Position numbers and translations under genes: made by a program
Source: CBDBJQ01 sp965206405
GTDB lineage: Bacteria; Pseudomonadota; Alphaproteobacteria; UBA8366
DNA length: 64,000 nucleotides
Reading direction: 5' to 3'
Assembly: GCA_965206405.1 (NCBI GenBank)
Contig: CBDBJQ010000006.1
Coordinates: 1,364,001 to 1,428,000, forward strand
Shown here: piece by piece, positions 9,359 through 18,326 of the stretch
How the letters are laid out: every line of letters begins with the position of its first letter
Numbering within the stretch: position 1 is the stretch's first letter
Notes under the pieces: generated by a model
Seen by the model: the letters and a program-made list of their open reading frames with translations, nothing else
Told to the model about the DNA's origin: nothing
Databases searched by the model: none

Positions 9359-10453
9359 TCATTTGTTGGGCAGCTTGCTGACCACCGCGTCGACGTAATA
9401 GCCCATCGACAGCATATCGCTATCGCTCATCTGCTGCCCCTCGGCAACGCGGATGCGGCCGGACTGATCGCGCACCGGCCCCTGGAAGGGATGCAGGCTG
9501 CCGGAGGCAATTTCCGCCTTTGCGGTCGCGACCTGACGGCGCACATCCTGCGGTACCTTGGCTGCGAAGGGCGCAAGGTCGACCATACCGGCAGCAATGC
9601 CAAGCCAAGCGTCGCTGCTCTTCCAGTTACCGGCCAGCACTGCCTTGGCAGCCTTCACATAGGACGGGCCCCAATTGCTGACGACAGCCGTGAGGTGGGC
9701 GGCCGGACCGTATTTCTTCATGTCAGAGTGATAAGCGATGACATGAGCGCCTTTCGCTTCGGCCGTCTGCACCACCGCAGCCGAATCGGCATGGAAGCTG
9801 AGCACATCCACGCCTTGGGCGATCAAGGTTTCGGCAGCCTGGCGCTCCTTGGCAGGATCGTGCCAGCTGTTGGTCCAGATCACCCGCACCGAAATTTCCG
9901 GATTGACGTTGCGAGCACCTAGTGCAAACGCGTTGATGCCCCGTATCACCTCGGGAATCGGGTGGGCAGCTACCATGCCGAGCACGTTGCTGCGAGTCAT
10001 TCGGCCGGCAACGATGCCGGCAAGAAAGCGGCCTTCATAAGCGCGCACAAAAAGGGTCGAAACGTTGGTTGAGCGCTTGTAGCCGCTGATATGTACGAAG
10101 GCGACGTTGGGAAAACTCTTGGCCGCCTTCAAGGTCGGGTTCATGTAGCCGAACGACGTGGTAACGATCATCTTGTGGCCGTTGCTGGCGAGCCTGCGTA
10201 TGACCCGCTCGGCGTCGGCGCCTTCCTTGACGTCCTCCACATAGCTGGTCGTGACCTTGTCGCCGAGAGCAGCCTCGAGCGCGAGGCGCCCTTGATCGTG
10301 CCGATAGGTCCAGCCCGCGTCGCCGAGAGGAGACGGATAAATGAAGCCGACCTTGAGCGGCTCTGCTGCTGTCGCAGTCGGAAGATGTGGAAAAGCGGTA
10401 GCGAAAACCGCGATAGCCACAGCGCAGGTTGCGGCGATGCGGGATTTCTGCAT
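9359..10453 (-). CDS. BMP-family ABC transporter substrate-binding protein
   Basis: Periplasmic or lipoprotein-type binding protein of the basic membrane protein (PnrA/BmpA/Med) family, which usually binds purine nucleosides. The 364-residue product begins with a signal peptide (about 1-29, ending TATA-AEP). The BMP fold follows: VGFIYPSPLGDAGW, VTTSFGYM, FLAGIVAGRMT and GVDVLSFHADSAAVVQ. No lipobox cysteine is seen at the cleavage site, so a soluble periplasmic form is likely. It is the last gene of a four-gene importer operon, 120 bp after the second permease. The exact ligand cannot be read from sequence. Confidence 0.9.
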   Translation of the reverse strand: MQKSRIAATCAVAIAVFATAFPHLPTATAAEPLKVGFIYPSPLGDAGWTYRHDQGRLALEAALGDKVTTSYVEDVKEGADAERVIRRLASNGHKMIVTTSFGYMNPTLKAAKSFPNVAFVHISGYKRSTNVSTLFVRAYEGRFLAGIVAGRMTRSNVLGMVAAHPIPEVIRGINAFALGARNVNPEISVRVIWTNSWHDPAKERQAAETLIAQGVDVLSFHADSAAVVQTAEAKGAHVIAYHSDMKKYGPAAHLTAVVSNWGPSYVKAAKAVLAGNWKSSDAWLGIAAGMVDLAPFAAKVPQDVRRQVATAKAEIASGSLHPFQGPVRDQSGRIRVAEGQQMSDSDMLSMGYYVDAVVSKLPNK

Positions 10454-10573
10454 GCGAAAAACCCTCTTGTGAACAGACCTGAAGATAACAGGGGAGATAG
10501 CAGCGGAGATGACAGGCGTGAGAGCGGGAATACAGGATAAAACCCCCGAACGGCTGGTGCGCTCTATACACGG

Positions 10574-11500
10574 TCAATATCGGGAAAGGTAGGGTTTTCC
10601 GAGCGATGCCGGGGCACCGAGGCGGATCTTCACCGCATCGCGGGAGATCAACACAAGCACCAGAATCGTGGCCAGATAAGGGACCATGGCCAGCCACTCC
10701 GAAGGAATGTCGATGCCGCGCCCCTGGCCGACGAAATTGAGGATGGTGAAAGCGCCAAACAGCCAGGCGCCGAACAGCACTCGGCCGGGACGCCAGGTCG
10801 CGAAAACGACCAGGGCCAGTGCGATCCAACCCCTTTGCGCCGTCATTCCTTCCTGCCAGTGCGGTGTGAGCACAAGCGACAGGTAGGCGCCGCCGAGGCC
10901 GGCCATCCCGGCACCGAACAGGACCGCAAGCCAGCGAGCCAGAAACACGTGATGGCCGAGCGCGTGTCCGGCATCCGGTGATTCTCCAACAGCGCGCAGG
11001 ATCAGCCCGCCCCTTGTGTAGCCCAGGAACAGAACCACCACTACGAACAACGCCAAGGCCAGATAGAAGAGCGGATCATGGGCGAACAGCAACGCCCCGA
11101 GCACAGGGATGTCGGACAGGAATGGAATCTCGAGCGCCGCCATCCCCTTATAGGCCAGGCCGACATAGGGTTTACCCATGAATGCACTGAGGCCGGTGGC
11201 AAAAATGGTCAATGCGAGGCCGGCGGCGATCTGGCTGGCGCCGAGATTGAGCGCAAGGAAACCAAAAGGGAGCACCGAAAGAATCGCCGCCACTATCCCC
11301 GCGCCAACGCCGATCCAGAGATTGCCTGTGGCAACGGCGCCGATACAGCCGGCGACAGCCCCCATCAGCATCATGCCCTCGACGCCAAGGTTGAGAACTC
11401 CGGATTTTTCTACAACCAGTTCGCCAAGCGCGGCGAACACCAGAGGTACAGCACCCCTCAGGGTCATGATCAGCAGATCGATGAGTTCTGTTTCAGACAT
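10574..11500 (-). CDS. ABC transporter permease (nucleoside/BMP-type, second subunit)
   Basis: A 308-residue polytopic inner-membrane protein of the BPD_transp_2 family (relatives YufQ, NupC/NupP-type permeases). It carries the conserved LGELVVEKSGVLNLGVEGMML near residues 25-45 and the cytoplasmic coupling stretch RAVGESPDAGHALG. Eight or more hydrophobic segments are apparent. It starts at ATG 11500, 21 bp after the first permease ends, within the same operon. It pairs with the upstream permease to form the heterodimeric channel of this importer. Confidence 0.92.
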   Translation of the reverse strand: MSETELIDLLIMTLRGAVPLVFAALGELVVEKSGVLNLGVEGMMLMGAVAGCIGAVATGNLWIGVGAGIVAAILSVLPFGFLALNLGASQIAAGLALTIFATGLSAFMGKPYVGLAYKGMAALEIPFLSDIPVLGALLFAHDPLFYLALALFVVVVLFLGYTRGGLILRAVGESPDAGHALGHHVFLARWLAVLFGAGMAGLGGAYLSLVLTPHWQEGMTAQRGWIALALVVFATWRPGRVLFGAWLFGAFTILNFVGQGRGIDIPSEWLAMVPYLATILVLVLISRDAVKIRLGAPASLGKPYLSRY

Positions 11501-11521
11501 TTATTCGCGCATCTGCTGAGT

Positions 11522-12601
11522 TCAGGATTCAGGATTAACCGCGACGCTTCGCACAACGCGCAGGCGAAACTGGATCAGAGCCTCGGAAGCGATGATGAAA
11601 AACAGAAGCATTCCCTGGAACACGCCAGCGACAGCCGAAGGCAGGTGCATCTCTATCTGGAGCGCCTCGCCGCCAAGATAGGTTAAACCCAGGAGCAGCG
11701 AGGACAGTGCGATACCGAACGGGTGAAACCGCCCCAGAAACGCCACGATGATGCCAGCAAAACCGTAGCCGACAGGAAAACCTGTGTTTAGCTGGCCGAC
11801 CGGCCCGGCGACCTCGGCCATACCGGCAAGGCCGGCAAGACCGCCGCTAACGAGAAAGCCAATCCAGACGATGCGCCCGAATCCAAACCCGGCGTAACGC
11901 GCAGCAGCCGGGGCAAGGCCCGTAACACCAATCCGGTATGAAGCAAAACTCCGGGCCACCAAAAACCAGGCTACGGGAACCGCGAACACAGCGAACAGAA
12001 CGCCGGTATGCAACCGCGTTCCCTCAACCAGAATGGGAAGTAGCGCCCAGTCCTCAAACAGGCGTGATTCAGGAAATCCTCGCCCGGCGGGATTCGTCCA
12101 CGGACCCCGCACCAGCCAGCCAAGAAACTGCAGGGCGATATAGACCAGCATCAGGCTTGTGAGGATTTCATTGGCATTGAATCGAGCGCGCAGGAAAGCC
12201 GGGATCGCTGCCCAGCCGGCCCCCGCAAGCGCACCGGACAGAACCATCAGCGGCAGAACCCAGACGCCGCCCCCGTCGCGAAACGCAAGCGCCACGCCGG
12301 TAGCGCCGATGGCGCCCATGACAAACTGCCCTTCGGCGCCGATGTTCCAAATCCCGCCCCGGAAACCAATCGAGAGCCCGAGTCCGCAGAGCAGTAGCGG
12401 CGCTGTTTTAACGGCGAGTTCGGTAAGGCCTTCCCGGCTCAGAAACGGCTCAAGAAAAAAGAAATAAAGTGCGGCTCCGGGTGGTTTGCCGAATGCTGCA
12501 AACAGAAGCGCGCCGGCAATCCCGGTCGCTGCCAGCGCAGCAACTGGCGCAAACAGGCGCATTGTCGGATCCGGAACCCGCGCCTCCAAGCTAAGCCGCA
12601 T
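11522..12601 (-). CDS. ABC transporter permease (nucleoside/BMP-type, first subunit)
   Basis: A 359-residue membrane permease of the BPD_transp_2 family (YufP-like). The conserved IGFRGGIWNIGAEGQFVMGAIGATGVAL is present, as is the coupling stretch RIGVTGLAPAAARYAGF. About ten hydrophobic segments are visible. The start chosen, ATG 12601, overlaps the end of the ATPase gene by 11 bp. Longer readings reach to 12976 but run through ATPase coding sequence and would add a non-homologous arginine-rich leader. The small overlap implies translational coupling with the ATPase. Confidence 0.9.
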   Translation of the reverse strand: MRLSLEARVPDPTMRLFAPVAALAATGIAGALLFAAFGKPPGAALYFFFLEPFLSREGLTELAVKTAPLLLCGLGLSIGFRGGIWNIGAEGQFVMGAIGATGVALAFRDGGGVWVLPLMVLSGALAGAGWAAIPAFLRARFNANEILTSLMLVYIALQFLGWLVRGPWTNPAGRGFPESRLFEDWALLPILVEGTRLHTGVLFAVFAVPVAWFLVARSFASYRIGVTGLAPAAARYAGFGFGRIVWIGFLVSGGLAGLAGMAEVAGPVGQLNTGFPVGYGFAGIIVAFLGRFHPFGIALSSLLLGLTYLGGEALQIEMHLPSAVAGVFQGMLLFFIIASEALIQFRLRVVRSVAVNPES

Positions 12602-14129
12602 TGCCCGATGCTTCCGGCGCAGACATGCCCTGCCCCGTGATCCAGAGACCCAGCTCCTCCACCGTGGCCTCGGCTCTGTCGCGCATTGGCGAGAGGCGAC
12701 CCTCGGAAATAATGCTGATGCGATCGCAGATCTCGAGTAGCTCATCAAGGCTTTCGGAGAAAACGAGAACTCCAACACCCTCCTCCCGCAGGTCGACGAT
12801 CGCCTGGCGTATCCGGGCTGCTGCGCCCACATCGAGGCCCCAGGTGGGATAAGAGAGGACCAGTGCCCGAGGGTCCTGTTTGAGTTCCCGGCCCAGAATG
12901 AACTTCTGCAGATTGCCGCCGGAGAGCGATCCCGCCGCCGCAGTCGATCCCCGCGCCCGGATCCCGAACTCCTCAACGATCCGCGTTGCGAGATCCCGCA
13001 CCTCGCGCCACCGGATCAATCCCCGGGCCACCAGCTCTTCGCCGTGGCTCGTCAGGAGAGCGTTCCTAGCAAGATCCATCTCGGCTATAGCACCACGCCC
13101 GAGTCTGTCTTCGGGCACGAAAGCGAGACCGCGCTGGCGTCGGTGCGCCGGTCCTCTGCGTCCACATGCAAAACCCTCGACGACAATCGCTTCGTCACTT
13201 GTTGTCCGTCGTTCGCCCGACAGCGCCATCGCCAATTCCCGCTGGCCACTCCCGGCAACGCCCCCGATGCCAACCACTTCACCGCCACGCACGATGAGAT
13301 CGATCTCGGAGAGTGCGGTCCCCGTAAATCCGTCCGATGGCATCGACAACCCGCGCACCTCGAGCACCGGAGCTGTTGCTTGCTTGTTGGTGGTGCGGCC
13401 GCTGACTTCCTGGATCCGGTGGCCAATCATAGCGACGGCAAGTGCTTCCGGACTCTCTTCAGACGGATTGCAGACAGCCGCAATCCGGCCGTCTCGCAAC
13501 ACAGTTGCGACCGTGCACAAATCACGGATCTCAGCGATCTTGTGGCTGATGTAGAGAATACTTCGCCCTTCACTGGCGAGACGCCGGAGCGTCGCAAAGA
13601 GCGCCTCTGCTTCCGGCGGCGCGAGCACGCCTGTCGGCTCGTCCATTATCAGCAGTTCCGGCTCCTGAAGCAGACAGCGGAGAATTTCGAGCCGCTGGCG
13701 CTCGCCGGCTGAAAGCGTGAACACGCGCCGATCGGGATCCAGGGGTGCTGCGTATCGCTCGGTGAGCGCATCCAGCCGCTCGGTCAGTTCTCGGCGGTCC
13801 GGCGGATGGTCCATCCCCAGGACAAGATTTTCCTCGACGGTCAGGCTATCGAAAAGATTGAAATGCTGGAAAACCATGCTGATGCCGAGCCGGCGTGCGG
13901 CAGCGGGATCGGTGATCGAAACAGGCTCGCCCTGCCACAGGATGCGGCCGGAATCAGGCGGCACCGAGCCATAGACAATCTTTGCAAGTGTGCTCTTGCC
14001 GGCGCCGTTCTCTCCAAGCAACGCGTGAATGACGCCGCGTTCGACCGCAAGATCAATGCCGTCATTGGCAACGGTGTCGCCGTAATGCTTGGTGATACCT
14101 TCGAGAACCAGACGAAAATCGGAGCACAT
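12591..14129 (-). CDS. ABC transporter ATP-binding protein with two nucleotide-binding domains
   Basis: A 512-residue duplicated ATPase of the sugar/nucleoside class (YufO/RbsA-like) that energises the BMP-type importer. The first domain has Walker A GENGAGKST (39-47), signature LSAGERQRLEI and Walker B LLIMDEPTGVL. The second domain has the degenerate Walker A GVAGSGQRE and signature SLSGGNLQKFILGREL, with a SYPTWGLDVGA segment where relatives have a TRGLD motif. Such asymmetry is normal for the class. ATG 14129 is preferred because MCSDFRLVLEGITKHYG starts the domain as in homologues; an upstream ATG at 14180 adds an unrelated leader. First gene of the operon. Confidence 0.93.
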   Translation of the reverse strand: MCSDFRLVLEGITKHYGDTVANDGIDLAVERGVIHALLGENGAGKSTLAKIVYGSVPPDSGRILWQGEPVSITDPAAARRLGISMVFQHFNLFDSLTVEENLVLGMDHPPDRRELTERLDALTERYAAPLDPDRRVFTLSAGERQRLEILRCLLQEPELLIMDEPTGVLAPPEAEALFATLRRLASEGRSILYISHKIAEIRDLCTVATVLRDGRIAAVCNPSEESPEALAVAMIGHRIQEVSGRTTNKQATAPVLEVRGLSMPSDGFTGTALSEIDLIVRGGEVVGIGGVAGSGQRELAMALSGERRTTSDEAIVVEGFACGRRGPAHRRQRGLAFVPEDRLGRGAIAEMDLARNALLTSHGEELVARGLIRWREVRDLATRIVEEFGIRARGSTAAAGSLSGGNLQKFILGRELKQDPRALVLSYPTWGLDVGAAARIRQAIVDLREEGVGVLVFSESLDELLEICDRISIISEGRLSPMRDRAEATVEELGLWITGQGMSAPEASGNAA

Positions 14130-14315
14130 GCAGAAAAAACCTGCCGACAGGAATCCGTGCACCGAAGCACGCCTTGACACCCTGCCATACGCCGCAGGGT
14201 GGAGAAGTTCAAACCGCTACCGGGTCCAATATCTCGGACCAAAGCATGACCCCAATCTTGCAATCAGGCCGGCGAGCGGCAAACTCGGAATGCGGGAACC
14301 CGAGCTCCCGTCGGT

Positions 14316-14392
14316 CGGGGAGTAGCTCAGTCTGGTAGAGTATCTGCTTTGGGAGCAGGGAGCCGCCGGTTCGAATCCGGCCTCCCCGACCA
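14316..14392 (+). tRNA. tRNA-Pro (anticodon TGG)
   Basis: The 77-nt cloverleaf starts CGGGGAG and ends CTCCCCG-A-CCA, giving a perfect 7-bp acceptor stem with an encoded CCA. The D-loop contains TAGCTCAGTCTGGTAGAG, the anticodon loop TTTGGGA carries TGG, and the T arm is CCGGTTCGAATCCGG. This reads CCA/CCG proline codons by wobble. It lies between the ABC operon and a decayed dioxygenase gene, in the opposite orientation to the ABC operon. Confidence 0.98.
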
Positions 14393-14502
14393 CCCCGGCA
14401 CGCTCTCGTTATTGCATCGACATTGCATCCGCGTCTCAGTCTGGCGCATAGTTGCCCCCGCCCAAACCTGGCAATGAACCCGCGCTGCAAGGGTTTGAAG
14501 TC

Positions 14503-14839
14503 ATGCAACTAGATCCAAGCCAAATTGAGCACTTCGAGTGTGATGGCTTTCTGATTTTTCCAGGGTTATTCAATCCCGAGGAAGGTCACCCGGGTTTCGG
14601 TAATTGAAAACGAGTCCATCTTCCGCGAAGACGAAGCCCACTCCACCAAATCAATATTTCGGCTGCACAAGCCGGGTGGTCCGGCCGGAACGGGTGCGAT
14701 CTTCCACTGCAACCTGCTCCACGCTTCCGGCCACAATCTTTCGGCCGAGGATCGCTGGCAGGCCTATTTCTGCTTCAACCGGCGCGCCAACAAACCAGCC
14801 AGTGTGGAAAATCCGAGGCCAGACTACGTCCGCTCATGA
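14503..14839 (+). pseudogene. Decayed phytanoyl-CoA dioxygenase (PhyH/ectoine-hydroxylase-like) gene
   Basis: ATG 14503 opens 27 codons resembling the N-terminus of PhyH-type Fe(II)/2-oxoglutarate dioxygenases (IEHFECDGFLIFPGLFNPEE), then runs into a stop at about 14605. From about 14591 the next frame reads a typical C-terminal PhyH segment. It includes GPAGTGAIFHCNLLHASGHN (with the distal iron-ligand His and the Arg of AEDRW) and closes with RPDYVRS at the stop 14837-14839. The roughly 170 central residues of the family, with the HxD iron motif, are absent. Internal deletion plus frame change make it non-functional. Confidence 0.75.
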
Positions 14840-14962
14840 AACTGGAAACCGATGGAGATCGAGCAAGAGGAAAGCTTCCTCATTTCTGTCTGACACCACC
14901 GCCTAGACGTTGTGTTATAAGAAACCTGGCGGCCGGGGATCCCTGAATTCGGAGAACGACGC

Positions 14963-15268
14963 ATGCATGTCAGAATATTCAAGCCGGCAAAATCGGCGAT
15001 GCAGTCCGGCCGCAGCAAGAACGATTGCTGGATACTCGAATATGAGTCTGCGGACCGCTCCGCGCCGGACCCCCTGATCGGATGGAACGGCAGCGCCGAT
15101 ACTAGAAGACAGATACGCCTTTCCTTCGATAGCCCAGAGCAGGCCGTTGCGTACGCCCGCGAAAAAGGATGCACCTACACGGTCCACAAGCCGCACGAGA
15201 GGAAAATCAAGCCGAAGGCTTATGCCGACAACTTTTCTTATTCCCGCCCCGAGCCCTGGACCCACTGA
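14963..15268 (+). CDS. NADH dehydrogenase accessory subunit, NDUFS4/ETC_C1-type
   Basis: A 101-residue protein of the ETC complex I subunit family (bacterial counterpart of mitochondrial NDUFS4, the 18-kDa AQDQ subunit). This accessory subunit is typical of alphaproteobacterial NADH:quinone oxidoreductase. Family features include MHVRIFKPAKSAMQSGRS at the start, the Trp-containing WILEYES, DPLIGWNGSAD, a FDSPEQAVAYAREKG helix, and the C-terminal KPKAYADNFSY. No signal or membrane segment is seen. It stands alone here, away from any nuo operon, as is usual for this gene. tRNA-Arg lies 90 bp downstream. Confidence 0.92.
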   Translation: MHVRIFKPAKSAMQSGRSKNDCWILEYESADRSAPDPLIGWNGSADTRRQIRLSFDSPEQAVAYAREKGCTYTVHKPHERKIKPKAYADNFSYSRPEPWTH

Positions 15269-15290
15269 GCGCTCCAGACAAAACGCAAGG

Positions 15291-15333
15291 CCAGCCGCCA
15301 AACCAGCCGCCAAACCAGCAGTCAAGCCAGCAG
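15291..15333. repeat. 12-bp tandem repeat, about 3.5 copies
   Basis: Units of the form CCAGC(C/A)G(C/T)CAA(A/G) at 15291-15302, 15303-15314 and 15315-15326, plus a partial fourth, fill the spacer between the NDUFS4-like gene and tRNA-Arg. The first two copies are identical. No function is evident. Confidence 0.75.
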
Positions 15334-15357
15334 CATTGTGGCCGGCGAAATATCCAC

Positions 15358-15434
15358 GCCTCCGTAGCTCAACCGGATAGAGCACGGGATTTCTAATCCC
15401 GGGGTTGCAGGTTCGAGTCCTGCCGGAGGCACCA
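15358..15434 (+). tRNA. tRNA-Arg (anticodon TCT)
   Basis: A 77-nt cloverleaf with acceptor stem GCCTCCG/CGGAGGC, discriminator A and encoded CCA. The D arm is TAGCTCAACCGGATAGAGC, the anticodon stem-loop CGGGA-TTTCTAA-TCCCG gives TCT, and the T arm is GCAGGTTCGAGTCCTGC. It reads AGA/AGG arginine codons. Confidence 0.98.
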
Positions 15435-15600
15435 TCCCGCTTCTATTGCCAAAACACTGAAGATATTTCAGAGTCGGCAACGCCCAATGCGGTCAGTCCT
15501 GGAAAAGTTCGGATTTATCTGCGCCGACCGCTGGATGAAGAACAAGCACGGCAAAAAGCTTCACGAGCCACAGCGCTGCCAACCACCGCTACGAGAACCT
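15435..15600 (+). pseudogene. Possible remnant of a GNAT acetyltransferase 3' end
   Basis: The 332 bp between tRNA-Arg and the peroxiredoxin hold no intact gene. Around 15478-15560 one frame reads NAVS and the next reads VLEKFGFICADRWMKNKHGKK. Joined, these resemble the C-terminal NxxSxRVLEKxGF motif of RimJ/RimL-type acetyltransferases. This suggests a short frameshifted relic. The match is short, so the call is tentative. The rest, 15600-15766, shows only the leader and ribosome-binding site of the peroxiredoxin gene. Confidence 0.3.
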
Positions 15601-15766
15601 GAAGCATGGCGCCCTGCGGGGTATTCGCGCCTCTTCTCCCATTATGTTTGTCGTATAGGACATGGCGCAGAACTCCAGTGTTAGGGTAGACTCGAAACAG
15701 ACATTGATACGGCGTGGTAATCTAACAGTACCGGCAAAAATCGATCCGCGGAGAGGAATCCACATA

Positions 15767-16426
15767 ATGACAATGCAGATTGGCAATACCGCGCCTGACT
15801 TCGAGGCGCAGACCACCGAAGGCACGATCAACTTCCACGACTGGCTTGGCGACAGCTGGGGCGTGTTGTTCTCGCATCCCAAGGACTTCACCCCAGTTTG
15901 CACCACCGAGCTCGGATACATGGCGAAGCTCAAGCCCGAGTTCGACAAGCGCGGCGTCAAGATCATCGGTCTCAGCGTGGATCCCGTTGACGACCACGAG
16001 AAATGGATCGGCGACATCGAGGAAACCCAGGGCGCGAAGGTTACCTACCCGCTGATCGGCGACAGCGAACTCACCGTCGCGAAGCTCTACGGCATGCTAC
16101 CGGCCGACGAGTCGGGTACATCCGAAGGCCGTACGGCGGCGACCAATGCGACGGTGCGCAACGTCTACATCATCGGCCCGGACAAGCAGGTAAAGCTCAT
16201 GATCTCCTACCCCATGAGCACCGGCCGGAACTTCGACGAGATCCTGCGAGTCATTGATTCCATCCAGCTGACTGCGAAGCACCAGGTCGCGACGCCGGTT
16301 AACTGGAAGGACGGCGACGATGTCATCATCGTACCGGCCGTTTCCGATGACGACGCGAAAAAGAAGTATCCGGACGGCTGGGACGCCCCCCGCCCCTATC
16401 TGCGGATAGTACCCCAACCCAAATAA
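15767..16426 (+). CDS. 1-Cys peroxiredoxin (Prx6-type, AhpC/TSA family)
   Basis: Cytosolic thiol peroxidase that reduces hydrogen peroxide and alkyl hydroperoxides. The 219-residue product has the peroxidatic Cys45 in the Prx6 signature HPKDFTPVCTTELG, and no other cysteine anywhere, so it is a 1-Cys enzyme that must be resolved by an external thiol. The long C-terminal arm (ATPVNWKDGDDVIIVPAVSDD, KKKYPDGW) is typical of the subgroup. ATG 15767 has AGAGGA about 9 bp upstream; longer readings lack a site. Its last 22 codons and 35 bp beyond the stop were duplicated by the adjacent IS insertion, but the gene itself stays intact. Confidence 0.95.
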   Translation: MTMQIGNTAPDFEAQTTEGTINFHDWLGDSWGVLFSHPKDFTPVCTTELGYMAKLKPEFDKRGVKIIGLSVDPVDDHEKWIGDIEETQGAKVTYPLIGDSELTVAKLYGMLPADESGTSEGRTAATNATVRNVYIIGPDKQVKLMISYPMSTGRNFDEILRVIDSIQLTAKHQVATPVNWKDGDDVIIVPAVSDDDAKKKYPDGWDAPRPYLRIVPQPK

Positions 16427-16461
16427 ACGCGGCCAAAACAGGCGCTGCCGAAATAAGCGCT
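16362..16461. repeat. Left copy of a ~100-bp direct repeat flanking the IS (target duplication)
   Basis: This stretch, covering the last codons of the peroxiredoxin gene and 35 bp after its stop, is repeated base for base at 18464-18563, exactly 2102 bp further on. The copies abut the two inverted-repeat ends of the intervening insertion sequence, so they are best read as a very long target-site duplication. The base after each copy differs in origin: IS end on the left, host sequence on the right. Confidence 0.9.
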
Positions 16462-16572
16462 CCTGACTTCGTAGTATTTCGTCTGTAACACATTGATATT
16501 ATTGGCTTGTTTTTCCACGGGGCACTACATCGCGGATTTCAGGCGATGGATTCAACGGTTGGAAAGTGTTGA

Positions 16573-18326
16573 TCAGGCCTTTTCAGGTCTGGGCTTGCGC
16601 GTTCGTTGGGGCGGCATCCTGAATGGTGCTTCGTTCCACGACAGGCCAACACAGCGCAGGATGCGTTTGGCGTCGGTTGTGGCCGGGCTGGGCATGGCAT
16701 ATTGCTCGCTGGTGCCCTTGCGCTTCAGGATGGATATCTGAAGTCGGTCGAGTTCCCGACGGATGCGGGCCGGGCTCATCGGATGGCCCAGCATCTGCAG
16801 GCGTTTGCGCAGGTGTTGCAGGCAACAGAAGGCCATGTAGCAGAGGGCGATATGGGCCTGTATCCGCCGCGGCGTCCAGTGATAGACGGGTCGGATTTTC
16901 AGGTCGTGCTTGTTGGTACGAAAGCAGGTTTCGATCTGCCAGAGCTGGTGATATTGGGCGATGGCCGCCTCGGGTGCGCGATCGTCCTTGCCATGGATAG
17001 TGATGGCATGCAGCCCATCCCATTGGGCCGCCGCGTCGATCTTGTCCTGATCAAGTGTGATCTCGCCCGTATCGGGAAACGAGAGGAACCGGCATATCCC
17101 CGCTGACTGACACTGGCAGGGCTCCGGGAGCGCCGAAGCTTCGTTTGCAGACGCTCAAGGGCCCTCCGGCGCTTGTGGGCATCCTTGCGGGCGCGGGTGG
17201 GCGAGAATATGACGATGATCCGGGCACCGTCATGCTCAATCACCTTGTAGCGCCCCGCCTCCGCCGCGCCCTCTGCCGCGCCCTCTGCCGCGCCCTCTGC
17301 CGCGCCGTGTCCGGCCCATGGCTTGTAACCACCCGTGTCCAGGGCCTTGCCTTTCACGCCCGCCGGGGCCGACTTCAGGCGATAGCCCAGAATGAACGGC
17401 AGGCCTTTGGTGCGCAACATATCCTGATTGGTGGCGCTGAGCATCCCGGCATCTGCCACCAGCGTGATCTTTCCAAGCTTGTAGCGCTCTTCAAGCCCCT
17501 TGATCGCGGCCTCAAGCGTATGGCCTTCCCACATATTGCCGGGGAACAGGTCATAGCCGACCGGCAAGCCGTCGGTGGTGACCATCAGCGCCAACACCAC
17601 TTGACTGCGATGGGATTTCCCGTCCTTGCTGTACCCCTTGGCCAGCAGCCGGTCGGAAGCATCCTGCGGATCCTCCCGATCGGTATCGAATGCCAGTGTT
17701 GTGCAGTCGTAGAAGAGGACATCGACCGGTCCCGCCAGAAGCGTATCCGCCGCCTCGTGTGACATCCGACAGACCCGGTTGATCGTCGCCGCGTCCAGGT
17801 AGTCCATAGCCTGGTAGACCCGGTCCAGATTGAGGGTGATCCCGACCCTGTGAGCCAACGCATCCACCGTTGCCCGCTTGCTCTCTGGCTGCGACAGGCG
17901 CGCCAGCACCAGTTCGCGCAAAATGCGATCGCTGCTCTTGCGCCGGGAGCCCGGAAGACCATTCCAGCCCAGGCCGGAATAAACCTCCCCCATCACATCG
18001 CGCAAGCCAAGTGACAGGCGGGATTCTTCGCGGCAGTCCCCAAGGTCAACATCCAGCTTGTCCGGACGCGGAGCGGTGCGCACAAGCGTCGCCAGATCGG
18101 CATATTCCGTTGGGGTGAACAGTTCCATCTGCGGGAACTGTGCGGCGCGTAGTTCTTCCATGATCCTGCCGGCCAGGCGCTTGAGATCCTCAACCTCAGT
18201 GTCGTTATGCGCGATGCCGACATGCCGGACGACCTTCTGGCGAACCTTCTGACCGGTGCGCACCGACTGGACGATCTGGATGCGGGTGCGCTTGCGTTCG
18301 GGATCATGTTTGGTGCGGATGAACAT
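16573..18326 (-). pseudogene. IS1634-family transposase, frameshifted near 17090
   Basis: The gene starts at MFIRTKHDPERK (ATG 18326). It reads through a DDE core with the first Asp in DVLFYDCTTLAFD and the second in ITLVADAGMLS, up to SVSQRGYAG near 17090. There the frame is lost: the original frame continues only as an arginine/serine-rich nonsense tail to 16899. One frame over, the homologous sequence resumes (RFLSFPDTGEI, DQDKIDAAAQWDG, and the catalytic Glu in LWQIETCFRTNKHDLK) and runs to a stop at 16573. The span of 1754 nt is one base short of 585 codons, so a single-base deletion explains it. Programmed frameshifting is possible but no slippery heptamer is evident. Confidence 0.85.
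17263..17310. repeat. 12-bp tandem repeat inside the transposase, ~3.7 copies
   Basis: GCCGCGCCCTCT occurs at 17263-17274, 17275-17286 and 17287-17298, and a partial fourth follows to 17310. On the coding strand it gives a Gly-Ala-Ala-Glu periodic insert in the transposase. The unit length keeps the frame. It lies between the second catalytic Asp and the frameshift, where family members vary in length. Confidence 0.85.

Noticed and set aside
15358..15434. tRNA-Arg as attachment site of an integrative element
   Set aside because: No integrase gene is adjacent and no repeat of the tRNA 3' end was recognised downstream in the window.
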